From the NCBI RefSeq assembly GCF_008727925.1, contig NZ_VTWT01000004.1, forward strand, positions 1-64,000: a stretch of DNA of 64,000 nt, written 5' to 3'. Numbering within the stretch: the stretch's first letter is position 1; every line of letters starts with the position of its first letter. Source of the DNA: Adhaeribacter soli (lineage in GTDB: Bacteria; Bacteroidota; Bacteroidia; Cytophagales; Hymenobacteraceae). Below, piece after piece: positions 10,085 through 19,086 of the stretch. The notes below the pieces were generated by a model. That model was not told the origin of the DNA. It was given only the letters and a program-made list of their open reading frames with translations, and ran no database searches. The position numbers and the translations under genes were made by a program.

Positions 10085-11692
10085 TCATACAGGAAATCCA
10101 ACTGGCGTATCAAGCCCACATTTTGTCATAAATGGGTTGGTGAAAACTGAACGAACTTCTGGCGTGAGGAGGCGTTCACGCGCTTGCTTCCATGCTTGTA
10201 CTTTGTTTGGACTGTACATTCTTTTCATATTGTTAGCATTTAGCGGCCCATTCAGCTTGCCCCAGTGTATCGTATGAGGAATGCCTTTCGCTGTAAGCCT
10301 ATTTACAACGTTGGCAAACACTTGGTGATTACTTTTGGTATCAAGTCCATCCATTTCAACCACACAAGTGTTGTCAAACTTTGTAAAACCTAGGGTGGCC
10401 TTAGTGCCTTTTACAAACCGTATTGCAACAGCGCCAGCAAAGGCATTCACTTTTATTTCTGCCAATATCTCCTCCAAGGTCTGTGCCAGGCTGCTAGTTG
10501 CCACTGCCAATGCGAAACTGGCAATATTTCCTGTGAACCTCGTATCTCTAAATATAGCTCCAATTGACTTAGGTGTTGGTGTAGCTGGTCGGATATTTGC
10601 TTCAAACTCCCGAGTAGTGGCCCTTTTTACGTGATCATAACTAAAATTTCCACCCAACGCTGTGAGCAAGTTTTTCATTATCCAAATAAATTCAGGACTA
10701 GGTGCAGGATCGTATCCTCCGCCGTGGTTTACTACATGGCCAGGCGGTACAGGCACTTTGTAAAAAAGAAACACGTACATGCCTTCATTTCCATCCTTCA
10801 CCACTGTATATGGGTTGAGGTTTATTTCCATATGATAGAGTTCATGGCCTGGCACACTATCTGGCATTCCGGGCAGAAGTGTTTTTAGTTTTGCGATATT
10901 CAGTGCCGCAAATGAATCTATTAAATCATCTGTATAAACCATTCCACTGATCCGGTATTCTTTGAGAAGGAACAATGGTTCTGTCTCAAGCATGATGCCG
11001 TGTATAATCCCGAATGAGCCGAAGCTTACAAGGGCTGCATTGAATAAAGCATCGTCGCGCATTAGGGTTGCACCCAACCTGGTTATTAAAGCATCGGATG
11101 CCACCGGGTAAGATGCTCGCTCCAACCATACATGACTATTGGGCCCAGTGATGAGGTGGATACCAACAATGGCGTCATGTACAGCACCTGAATACAATGC
11201 TGCACCATGTGTCCCGGTAGCTGTTGCACCCGCAATTGTTTGCCCGTTGCTTCCACCAGATGCCCTGATGCACCGAGCCGGGTTGCTTTCTATCTCCAAT
11301 AGTTTATTTAGTCGTGCAATCTGTACGCCACACTCCACCAATTTGAGGGCTGCGGGGGTTTTACCTGTATTTGTAAAAATAGGCGAGACATGTTCGCGTT
11401 TAATATTAAAAATGAGGTCAAGTCCTTTTGTCTGAACCATTCCACCGCTACACATAGCCACCGACGAAAACGACCAATTAGAACCTAATGCACGTAGTGT
11501 TTGCCTGTTTTCAATAGCTTGGCCTATAGCCCATTGCAGGTTTTCAGTAGCACGAAGGTACAGTTCGACTTCGCTTATTCCAGTGCCCACATGATCTAAA
11601 TGCCATGAGATGCCTGTAAAATTATGGGCGAAATTTTCATGCACATTTCTCCACGGGGCAGGAGGCATAAAGGGCTTAATACCAGGTCTCAT
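10085..11692 (-). CDS. FAD-linked oxidase, aldonolactone-oxidase type
   Basis: A 535-residue protein of the VAO/PCMH FAD-binding superfamily. The N-terminal half carries the FAD-binding fold: LRALGSNWSFSS (about 67-78), VECGVQIARLNKLL, then the pyrophosphate loop GSNGQTIAGATATGTHG. The C-terminus has IHWGKLN, a motif of D-arabinono-lactone and L-gulonolactone oxidases. Family knowledge: these flavoenzymes oxidise sugar lactones or polyols with oxygen. The substrate here cannot be told. No signal peptide is evident. The gene converges with ptuB and lies 24 bases downstream of a small lipoprotein gene with the same orientation, so those two may be co-transcribed. It is not a known defence gene; it may be cargo of the module enclosed by the inverted repeat. 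Confidence 0.8.
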   Translation of the reverse strand: MRPGIKPFMPPAPWRNVHENFAHNFTGISWHLDHVGTGISEVELYLRATENLQWAIGQAIENRQTLRALGSNWSFSSVAMCSGGMVQTKGLDLIFNIKREHVSPIFTNTGKTPAALKLVECGVQIARLNKLLEIESNPARCIRASGGSNGQTIAGATATGTHGAALYSGAVHDAIVGIHLITGPNSHVWLERASYPVASDALITRLGATLMRDDALFNAALVSFGSFGIIHGIMLETEPLFLLKEYRISGMVYTDDLIDSFAALNIAKLKTLLPGMPDSVPGHELYHMEINLNPYTVVKDGNEGMYVFLFYKVPVPPGHVVNHGGGYDPAPSPEFIWIMKNLLTALGGNFSYDHVKRATTREFEANIRPATPTPKSIGAIFRDTRFTGNIASFALAVATSSLAQTLEEILAEIKVNAFAGAVAIRFVKGTKATLGFTKFDNTCVVEMDGLDTKSNHQVFANVVNRLTAKGIPHTIHWGKLNGPLNANNMKRMYSPNKVQAWKQARERLLTPEVRSVFTNPFMTKCGLDTPVGFPV

Positions 11693-11716
11693 AATGGTAT
11701 ATGGTTTTTTGAAAGA

Positions 11717-12061
11717 TTAGAGATCAATATCGCTGCTACCGCTACGCTGAGAGCAATCCCAATCGATGCGTTGCTTTATTACAAAACCGGCAGTTAAAAA
11801 ACCTACTACTACATCAATAGGTTTTGTGGTCACTTTAACCCTGCTGATGCCGTTAGGACAATTACTTTTGATGTTCAATTTATTTTTGCTTTTCCATAGT
11901 GAACTATTTATGGTAGTATTATTGCAGAAATTCTGGCCTGAACCTGGACAATTGGAAGTGGGTGAGTCTACTTCTACAACCCGAATAACGCTGCAAGAAT
12001 ACAACATGCAGGTCATTGCTACAGTACTAGAAAAGAGCTTAAGATTGCGGAAAACTTTCAT
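11717..12061 (-). CDS. Small lipoprotein, Bor-like layout
   Basis: A 114-residue protein with a lipoprotein signal: basic start MKVFRNLK, a hydrophobic stretch, and lipobox LYSC, with the cysteine near residue 23. The mature part has four further cysteines (NCPGSGQNFC, SNCPN, DWDC) and a hydrophobic VVVGFLTAGFVIK segment near the C-terminus. This layout resembles lambda Bor-like lipoproteins, but I cannot claim homology by eye. It should sit in the outer or inner membrane facing the periplasm. It precedes the FAD-linked oxidase with a 24-base gap. Function unknown. Confidence 0.65.
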   Translation of the reverse strand: MKVFRNLKLFSSTVAMTCMLYSCSVIRVVEVDSPTSNCPGSGQNFCNNTTINSSLWKSKNKLNIKSNCPNGISRVKVTTKPIDVVVGFLTAGFVIKQRIDWDCSQRSGSSDIDL

Positions 12062-12236
12062 TTAGAGAAAGATTATGAGTAACTAAGGTTGGTACAACTT
12101 TATCAAAGGTTTAATAATTCAACGAGAGAGCACCTAAAAATACACTAAATGCTTTCGATAATCTCTGATTAATAATTTTCAATTGCCGGATGTTTTCTGA
12201 AAAATTCTCTCTTAGAAAGTCCAACCTTACCCCTAA

Positions 12237-14009
12237 TCAGATACTTACCGCTCCGTGTAACTTATTGTACAAAAATGATCTAGGATTTGCTTTCGCTATC
12301 TGGTCAAAATCATTCTCAGTTATGTCGATGCCTATATCTGCCAGTATATTCTTTTCGGATTTACGATTCCTCACCACGTAAAAGTCCGTTCCGAATAAAA
12401 CTTTGTTTTTTAGATTATCATTAAGCAAAGTTTGATTTAGTAATGGCTGAATTCGGGGATTATGGATTATATAACTTACATCAGCATAAACATTCGGGTA
12501 TTGAAGCATCTGGCTGCAGATAATTGAGTACCAATCCGCATATCTCCAGATCTGTTCGAGTTTACCTGGAGTAAGCTGCCCTCCTTTGCTCGTCAAAAAA
12601 GTTATCCCATTACTTGGATTTCGCACCAATTGGTTTGCAAAATTATCGCGGTCCAATTCCAAAAACCTGTTCCATTCATCATCACCCCCAAAGTGCCCGA
12701 AGCAAAGCTTCAAATGCCTTAAGTCATATTTTAAAGGTGTATCCGCATCAACATAGCCAAATAAGTCACGAATTTGCTGGCTTTTGGCTTTTTTCACCAC
12801 CTTCCGTAGCAGTTGCTCCTCAAGTAAACACAGGTAGTTGAGAGGGTGGGTGAAATTGTTACAAAAGTCACTATTCTTAGTCTCCATTAATAGCATGGGC
12901 TCATACTTACCTTTGCCACAAGGCTGTTCAAAAACGGGGTGTTTATCCCATTCTTTTTTCTTAACTCCACGGTAATAAATTGTCCCGCGTATGCAATGCG
13001 TTAGGATGGGGAGGGCATTATCTGCAGCATATTTCCAAAGCGGAAGAAGCTCTTCATCGAAGGGATAGTACCCCAAGGCAGGGTATATTTTGAATCCATT
13101 AAAATGGTAATCTTCGATGTATTTTTTTATAAAACAATCCTGAAGAATTATTTTACCTTCTTGAATCTGATACTTAAAATGCTCGTTACCTTCAGCAGCA
13201 ATTCGCCTTGGTTCTGCAAATACAAAAGGGAAGAAATTTGCCCGGTAATTTTCCTTTTGCTTTATAGCAGCTAAGCCTTCCATTTGCTGTAGGTAGCTAA
13301 AGGACCTTCCAAGTTTTCCTGCATCCATATACTCCATATCCATGGGTAAGACTATAAAGCCAGTTCCCTTTGGATACTGGTTTGTCAATTGTCCGAATAT
13401 CCTTGCTTGTTGCTTATAAAAGGCAAACCTACCGATATGCAAATATCGTTTGGCTAATTCCTTGCTTTTTGGGCCAGGAAGAACTCCTAGAAAAGACCAA
13501 ACTTTTTTAAAAACGAACCAAATTAAATTGCGACCCGGCTTAAAGAAAACAATAAGTAAAATGATAAGTAACAACTTGCTAAAAAGGGCTTCGGGAATAT
13601 TAAGTATTCCATAGCTCTCTAACTTGTTTTTTATTTTAAGCATTCTGCCTTCAATTGTTTCATCTGGTTGCTGAAGTTTTGAAAGCCATTCAAATAAAAT
13701 ATAAAACACATAAATTGTTAGAAATAGCCCCAAAAAAAAGCTGATAACCCTCAGAATATTGTTTCTGCTTAAGGTCATCTTAGCCCAGTATAGAAACTTT
13801 TTCATGGCCCTATACCAAATTTTGAATTGCCAGGTATAAGGACCATTGTACCAGAAACGGAAAACTCTAATTACTGTTGAAACTGAAGCCAAGTAATATA
13901 AGGGCCAAGGCAGAAATGTTTTCGCCAAATAAGGAGGAACGTGGTCGCCGGTGAAAATATGAGTATGGCAGTTAATGATTGGTAGGGCCTTAACTTGTTC
14001 CTGTTCCAT
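12237..14009 (-). CDS. Membrane-anchored amidohydrolase-family protein
   Basis: A 590-residue protein with the N-terminal metal motif CHTHIF (residues 14-19, the HxH of amidohydrolases). Two hydrophobic helices follow (around 85-110 and 150-175), inserted before most of the TIM barrel. Later come a histidine motif LPILTHCIRGT and the C-terminal aspartate in LFGTDFYVV. The order HxH, H, D fits a metal-dependent TIM-barrel hydrolase tethered to the cytoplasmic membrane. The substrate is unknown. About 80 C-terminal residues are homologous (about 60% identical by eye) to the tail of the chimeric gene at 34126-35229. A second copy of this family therefore once sat beside the restriction genes of the same island. 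It reads away from the IS256 remnant and has its own spacer on both sides. Confidence 0.7.
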   Translation of the reverse strand: MEQEQVKALPIINCHTHIFTGDHVPPYLAKTFLPWPLYYLASVSTVIRVFRFWYNGPYTWQFKIWYRAMKKFLYWAKMTLSRNNILRVISFFLGLFLTIYVFYILFEWLSKLQQPDETIEGRMLKIKNKLESYGILNIPEALFSKLLLIILLIVFFKPGRNLIWFVFKKVWSFLGVLPGPKSKELAKRYLHIGRFAFYKQQARIFGQLTNQYPKGTGFIVLPMDMEYMDAGKLGRSFSYLQQMEGLAAIKQKENYRANFFPFVFAEPRRIAAEGNEHFKYQIQEGKIILQDCFIKKYIEDYHFNGFKIYPALGYYPFDEELLPLWKYAADNALPILTHCIRGTIYYRGVKKKEWDKHPVFEQPCGKGKYEPMLLMETKNSDFCNNFTHPLNYLCLLEEQLLRKVVKKAKSQQIRDLFGYVDADTPLKYDLRHLKLCFGHFGGDDEWNRFLELDRDNFANQLVRNPSNGITFLTSKGGQLTPGKLEQIWRYADWYSIICSQMLQYPNVYADVSYIIHNPRIQPLLNQTLLNDNLKNKVLFGTDFYVVRNRKSEKNILADIGIDITENDFDQIAKANPRSFLYNKLHGAVSI

Positions 14010-14079
14010 ATTTTACTAAAGGTTTAGATGCAAATAAACTAACAGCCAACTCCCTGAGATGGAAATTTACGTCGTCAAA

Positions 14080-14116
14080 ACAAAGTGGACTTTTAGGGCC
14101 AAATTTTTAATGTGGG
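14080..14116 (-). repeat. Right arm of diverged inverted repeat around the Septu module
   Basis: ACAAAGTGGACTTTTA (14080-14095) is the exact reverse complement of 7647-7662, and similarity resumes at TTTTTAATGTGGG, which matches the CCCACCTTAAAAA end of the left arm. It lies about 70 bases upstream of the amidohydrolase start and about 90 bases before the IS256 remnant. Confidence 0.6.
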
Positions 14117-14206
14117 ATTAGGCTTGTTTTAAGGTAATTGTTAAAGTTAAAAAAATAAAAAGTAATAAAGCTTTTTAGGTCACTAATTCTTTTGAGATTG
14201 TAAACT

Positions 14207-14773
14207 GAACTGTGTCAAGTTAGGGAAAAGGTAAAAACTTTTAATTTTAACGGCACAGTTTTTTTATGGAAAAAGATCAGGAATTTGACTTTGAGAGTTT
14301 CAAGCAGGAAGCGATCAAAGGGATGTATGCGGGCAAGCCGCTGAACGGAGAAAAAGGCAATTTGCTCCTTTACTGAAGCATTTTTTAGAGGCGGTAATGG
14401 CCGGAGAGATGGACGCTCACTTACAGGAAGAAAGGGCAGCCGGCAGACCCAACCGCAAAAATGGCAAGACCAGTAAAAAGGTAAAGAGCCTTTCGGGCGA
14501 GTTTGAGCTGGAAAGCAGTCGGGATCGGTTAGGCAGCTTTGAGCCAATGATCCTGCCCAAGCGCCAACTCATTATCACCGAAGAACTGGAAGATAAAATA
14601 ATTGGGCTGTATGGCTTAGGTTTAAGCACCCGGGATATCACCAAACACATCAAAGAGCTCTACCAGATGGATATCTCGGCTACAGCCTTATCTTCCATTA
14701 CCGATAAGGTGATCCCGGTCATGAATGAATGGCGCTGCCGGCCGCTGGAATCAATTTATGCCTTTGTTTCCTG
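14207..14773 (+). mobile_element. Left part of an IS256-family element
   Basis: It starts with an IS256-like terminus (CTGTGTCAAGTTAGGG) about 60 bases before the transposase start. The element is interrupted at 14773 by an IS21-family element. The missing right part is not found beyond the IS21 element. Confidence 0.65.
14266..14773 (+). pseudogene. IS256-family (mutator) transposase fragment
   Basis: It begins MEKDQEFDFESFKQEAIKGM and reads into a stop after about 36 codons, because one base is missing near 14357 (GGCAATTTGCTCC where a GGCAAATTTGCTCC-type reading would keep the frame). The shifted frame continues LLKHFLEAVMAGEMDAHL, then GRPNRKNGK, IIGLYGLGLSTRDI and SRDRLGSFEP-type sequence, the classic N-terminal third of Transposase_mut. 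The protein is lost after RPLESIYAFV, where the family normally reaches its first catalytic aspartate. So all of the catalytic core is absent. Confidence 0.8.
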
Positions 14774-15067
14774 TGGATATTCCGGAGCATACTGCCCCCT
14801 TCATCCGGTAAAATTTAGGCCGGGTAAAGGGGGTGTTTTTTAAGCAACTTCTGACATTCCGGCGGATATTGACCCCTCTTTTAGCCGCAGTTGCCTTTAA
14901 TATTCCGGACCATATTGACCCCTTTGGGTCGATTTCGGAGTAAGTTGACCCCTCTGGCTGGAAAAGATTGCAATAGGTTTTGGTTCTTTGGTGCTTATCT
15001 ATCACCAGTTAGGTGATTAATCTCTCACCAGTAATAAAGAGCACCGATTGCTGGAAAACCAAAACCT

Positions 15068-16630
15068 ATGAGCCAGATCAAACAACTACTCAAACTCCAC
15101 GAGCAAGGGAAAGGCATCAAGTTTATCGCCCGCAGCCTTGCCATCAGCAGGAATACAGTCAAGGCTTACCTGGCCAAAACGGCTGCGCTGCCCGACACCA
15201 TTGAAGCCCTGCTGGCCTTGGAGGACCCGGTGCTGGAAGCCCGCTACCACGCTGGCAGCCCGGCCTACAAGGATGAGCGTTTCGAGTACCTGAAAAGCCG
15301 TTTCGATTACTTTACCGGGCAACTTAAACAAGTGGGCGTTACCCGCCTGCTGCTCTGGGAAGAATACCGTCAGCAACAGCCTGATGGCTACGGCTATACC
15401 CAGTTCTGTTTTCATCTTTCCCAGCATCTGCTTGCCCGCAAGCCCTCGATGGTGCTTCAGCACCAGCCGGCAGAAAAGCTCGTTGTAGACTTTGCCGGCA
15501 AGAAGCTCTCTTATGTGGATTCTTCCACCGGCGAGGTGGTATACTGCCAGGTGTTCACCGCTTGTCTGCCTTACTCGGATTACAGCTTTGCCATGGCCGT
15601 CAGAAGCCAGCACATCACCGACTTTCTTTATGCCCTGCGCTGCTGCCTGCAGGAGCTGGGAGGAGTGCCCCGGGTGCTGGTGCCCGATAACCTGAAGGCA
15701 GCCGTGGTGAAGGCCAGCCGCTATGAGCCCGACATTAACCGGGCCTTGGAAGACTTCGCCAACCACTATCTGACCACCGTCATTCCGGCCAGGGCCCGCA
15801 AGCCTAAAGATAAAGCCCTGGTGGGGAACCAGGTAAAGGTGCTCTACACCCGCGTCTATGCCCGTTTGCGCAATTTGCGCAACCAGCAGTTCTTCTGCCT
15901 GGCATCGCTAAACGCAGCCATCTCAGAAAAGGTAAAGGAGCACAACCAGACGCGCATGCAGCAAAAGCCCTACAGCCGCCAGGAACGCTTCTTATTCACG
16001 GAAAAGCAGCTGCTTGGCCCGCTGCCTGAGCAGGCCTTTGAGCTAAAGCATTACCGGGAGCTGAAGGTGGCGCAAAACAACCACATTTACCTGGCCCAGG
16101 ACAAGCATTACTATAGCGTGCCCTACACGTTTATCGGCACCAAAGTCAGAGTGATCTATACCCGCTCCATGGTTTACATCTATGGCAAGGGCAAGCAGAT
16201 CGCCGTGCACGTGAGAAGCTACCAGCCCGGTGGCTACAGCACCAGCCGGGAGCACATGTGATCGCACCACCAGCATTACCTGGAGCGCAGCCCGGAATAC
16301 TACCTGGAAAAAGCCAGGGATAAATCGCCGGCGCTTTACCAGATCATGGAACTGCTTTTCAAACAGCGCACCCATCCCGAGCAGGTCTACCGCACCTGCG
16401 ACGGGTTGCTTGGCCTGCAAAGAAAGTCCGCTGCAGAAGCTTTCGAGCAGGCCTGCCTGCTGGCTATCGAATACCAGAACTACTCTTACCGCTTCGTGCT
16501 CAGGCTGCTGGAAAATAACATGGCCGGGCAGCAGCAGGAACCTAAACTAAGCCAGCCGCTTCCTGTCCACGGCAATATCCGGGGCAAAGACTATTACTTA
16601 CAAACCGCCTTACTTACAAACAACCTTTAA
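15068..16630 (+). pseudogene. istA: IS21 transposase IstA with a premature stop
   Basis: Intact from MSQIKQLLKLHEQGKGIKF, with an N-terminal helix-turn-helix (IARSLAISRNTVKAYL) and an integrase core: first aspartate in VVDFAGKK, second in VLVPDNLKAAV, and the glutamate region following HYLTTVIPARARKPKDKALV. After REHM a TGA stop (16259-16261) interrupts the frame. The same frame continues SHHQHYLERSPEYYL for about 120 codons to TAA at 16628-16630, as in full-length IstA proteins of about 520 residues. A single nonsense event removes the C-terminal region. The DDE core itself survives. Confidence 0.85.
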
Positions 16631-16655
16631 AATCATAACGCTTAACTTTTAATTC

Positions 16656-17319
16656 ATGACGCAGATAGAATCACAACTAAACAGCCTCAGGCTGCCCGGC
16701 ATGTGCCGCAGCTGGCAGGCCTTACTGGAAACACGCAAAAGCCACGAACTCACTTTAAGCGAGGGCCTGGAGCTGCTGCTGCAGGCCGAAGAACAGGAGC
16801 GGACCGACAGGCGCTTCGACCAGCTTAAAATGAACGCCCGCTTCCGCTACCAGGCTTCCATCGAGGAACTACGGCTGGAAAGTTCCCGGGGCCTGGATAA
16901 AGGCCTGGTGCTAAACCTGGCCACCGGCGATTACCTGGCCAAAGCTGAGTCGGTGCTCATCATGCGCCCAGGACTACAAAGTAGCTTATTACAATGTGCA
17001 GAAACTGCTCTTGCGCACCAGGATGGCCCGCCTGGACGGCAGCATTTATAAGTTCTTCGAGAAAATAGCGAAGATGGACCTGCTCATTCTTGATGACTTT
17101 GGGCTCACCCACCTGGAGCAGCAACAGCGCCTGGACCTGATGGAGCTGATCGAGGACCGGCATGGCAAAGCGTCTACCATTATTGCCAGCCAACTCCCGG
17201 TAGCGAACTGGTATGATGTGATCGGAGAAGAAACGATAGCAGATGCTATTCTTGACCGACTGGTCCACCATTCTTACTGGATCGAGTTGAAAGGTGAAAG
17301 TTTAAGAAAAAAACAGTAA
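16656..17319 (+). pseudogene. istB: IS21 helper ATPase IstB lacking its P-loop
   Basis: It starts MTQIESQLNSLRLPGMCRSW, a standard IstB N-terminus, and is normal up to YLAKAESVLI. Family members then have the Walker A loop (GxxGxGKS). Here the sequence jumps within a few bases to codons for QDYKVAYYNVQKLL in another frame. Roughly 20 codons, including the whole P-loop, are deleted, and the frame is shifted near 16968. The downstream frame keeps Walker B (LLILDDFGL) and runs to 17319. Without ATP binding IstB cannot assist transposition. Confidence 0.85.
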
Positions 17320-17407
17320 AATTGTCAGCCCATCGAGTGCTTTAACCAAAACTTATTGAGGGGGTCAGTATCGCCCGGAACCGGGGTCAGCATCACCGGA
17401 ATATTCA

Positions 17408-17755
17408 AAAAGCTTGTTCCCGCAGCTCATTCTCAGGTTCAGCTCCCCGGTCGGTAAATTTCGCTGCCCCATTGTAGAAGGTGCTGAAGTGAAAACAGAT
17501 CCTGCGGACGGCCTCTTTAAAAATAACGATGTCGGAGGCGTAGGCGGTTTGGTAGATCATCAGCGTTCTTTGCAGTACATCATTTTTACGGGGTATTTTT
17601 ATGCTCGATGTAATGCACGTTGAAGAACCTAGCATCGCACTGCTTCTTAATAGCGTTGGTGAAGTCGAGGCAAGTTTTATGATCATCTGTTGCGATGACT
17701 ACCTCTAAGCACTGGTTGAATTTGCCGTTATACATAAAGCCTTAGGCAGTTAAGA
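17408..17755 (-). pseudogene. Unidentified gene remnant abutting IS21
   Basis: On the minus strand the sequence reads GKFNQCLEVVIATDDHKTC, then IKKQCDARFFNVHYIEHKN. A frame break near 17600 follows, then LMIYQTAYASDIVIFKEAV and FSTFYNGAAKFTDRGAEP, up to the IS21 end. It is protein-like but broken by a frameshift and truncated by the IS. I do not recognise the family. It is not the missing half of the IS256 transposase on the other side. Confidence 0.4.
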
Positions 17756-17848
17756 GGTTAGAAGGATTATCCTTAAACTTTTTCAAAATTATTTAATGTA
17801 CAAGGAATGAGTTTTACAAGCTTATATAGAGTTGTTTCACCCCTAAAA

Positions 17849-18586
17849 TTAGAGCAACTGATTCTTTTGTCTTAATGCAAAGGGAAACCAGTGCTGACGT
17901 TTTTGGCCTACAATTACAGGTTGTTGGTTGGTTAGAAAATTATCTCTTAGGTAAAATTTAGATAAGTTAAAAGCAGCATCAATCGGTAAAATATTATTAG
18001 GGCTCATCCTGTTTACCCAATTATTGCTGCTGTCAAGTAAAGAACGGGTGAAATAGCCACCGGCCAAATCTTCTACCGAAGCTTCATTTACAGAGCAGGA
18101 GTAACAAACAATAGTGCCGTTCTCACACTTGGCAAGGTGATTATCATAAAGGTTTCTTGCCTGTGCAAGGCCAAGCTGAGAACTAAAGGTTTTAGAAAAG
18201 TCTTCGCCTAAAATGCCTAAGAATTCAGGCTCAACAACCGTGCGGCAGGCATCAATAATAATTAACTGCTTCCTGCTTTTAGTTGCTAAATGTGTAAGCT
18301 TATACTGCTGCTGAAGATTCACATTTATATATGTTGCACCACGTTGAAAGCTTCCGTGGCCGGAAAAATAAACTAAGGAAAAATCGGTATTAATGTTTTG
18401 CAGGTACTTAAAAAGCGCACCAGCAGAAGGGTTACGGGCTGTTTTAACTTCTGTATTGCGCCATCCGCCACCAGTTGGCGATAGCAGAAATCTTTTCATA
18501 TTAGGAACATCCTGTTCAACCCCGGCCAAGTAACCATCATACTGCGGTTCTCCTGGGCTTCCTATAATAATAGCGCTTCTGGTCAT
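17849..18586 (-). CDS. Caspase-family (C14, metacaspase-like) protease
   Basis: A 245-residue single-domain protein with the caspase fold signatures: SAIIIGSPGEPQYDGYLAG at the N-terminus, catalytic histidine 77 in YFSGHGS, and catalytic cysteine 114 in IIDACRT. There is no signal peptide or membrane helix, so it should be cytoplasmic. Family knowledge: prokaryotic C14 proteases act in regulated cell death and as effectors in several anti-phage systems, usually activated by a separate sensor. Its neighbour upstream on the same strand, about 500 bases away, is a large STAND-type NTPase, a plausible sensor, though that gene now carries a stop codon. Both catalytic residues are present. A sensor-effector link is inference. 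Confidence 0.8.
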   Translation of the reverse strand: MTRSAIIIGSPGEPQYDGYLAGVEQDVPNMKRFLLSPTGGGWRNTEVKTARNPSAGALFKYLQNINTDFSLVYFSGHGSFQRGATYINVNLQQQYKLTHLATKSRKQLIIIDACRTVVEPEFLGILGEDFSKTFSSQLGLAQARNLYDNHLAKCENGTIVCYSCSVNEASVEDLAGGYFTRSLLDSSNNWVNRMSPNNILPIDAAFNLSKFYLRDNFLTNQQPVIVGQKRQHWFPFALRQKNQLL

Positions 18587-19086
18587 AGTATTTAGTGTAA
18601 CAGCTATAATCGAAATATAGGGGAAATTATTAAGACTTTGAGAAAAAGCCAGGTATTGTTTACTCCTAACTTGATATAGCGTGTAAAGCCGTATTCGTGC
18701 GCTTCTTGCTTAGGTCTAGCCGGCAATGGTGCAGGGGGGCGTTTCGTTTACTCGCAGCACTTGCACCTATAACAGTCCCACCGCTACCTTGGTAGCTTCA
18801 TTAGCGGCTTGCTGCTTTGTCAGCTTCCTAATGCTGTTTTGCTACCTCATGGCAACAACGCAGCCTTTGCTTAGCGTGCCTGCTCGGTCAGCCAACGCAC
18901 GTCACTTTTTGCTCCTTCTGCGTTTGCTTGATTAGGTCCCAGAAATCCCTATGCTGACTTGCCTTAATAGTATCATGGAGTGTACTCTCTAAATAGTAGT
19001 CTTTAAATTAGGTAACCAAGATAGTGTAGTAAAAATTTTTCTTAAGGCATTTTTATAAGATAGGCCATTAAATAAGAACTCAAAAT
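18587..19086. other. Gene-free spacer with a GC-rich island
   Basis: Between the caspase start and the NTPase stop, about 18670-18950 is clearly richer in G+C than the AT-rich flanks. It contains clustered motifs such as CTTGCACCTATAACAGTCCC and GGCAACAACGCAGCC. A 69-codon open frame here has an improbable composition (poly-Leu and Cys) and no recognisable features. It looks like a dispersed non-coding repeat or a remnant of a mobile element. No terminator stands out. Confidence 0.4.

Larger units (their letters stand above)
14774..17407 (+). mobile_element. IS21-family insertion sequence, inactivated
   Basis: The ends are TGGATATTCCGG at 14774 and CCGGAATATTCA ending at 17407, a TG...CA inverted pair as in IS21. 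The left end carries four spaced copies of an ATTCCGG-(about 6)-TTGACCCC-type block (about 14778, 14855, 14901 and 14933), and the right end carries two in inverted orientation. These are the multiple transposase sites usual for IS21. Inside are istA and istB in order, both damaged. I see no target-site duplication (left flank TTCCTG, right flank AAAAAG), and the interrupted IS256 gene does not resume on the right. The insertion has therefore been rearranged since it happened. Confidence 0.85.

Noticed and set aside
17408-17755. Right half of the IS256 transposase beyond the IS21 element
   Set aside because: Opposite strand, and the sequence does not match the conserved catalytic region of the mutator family.
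18726-18935. 69-codon plus-strand frame in the caspase-NTPase spacer
   Set aside because: The composition (Leu, Cys and Ser runs) is not protein-like and it simply follows the GC-rich island.
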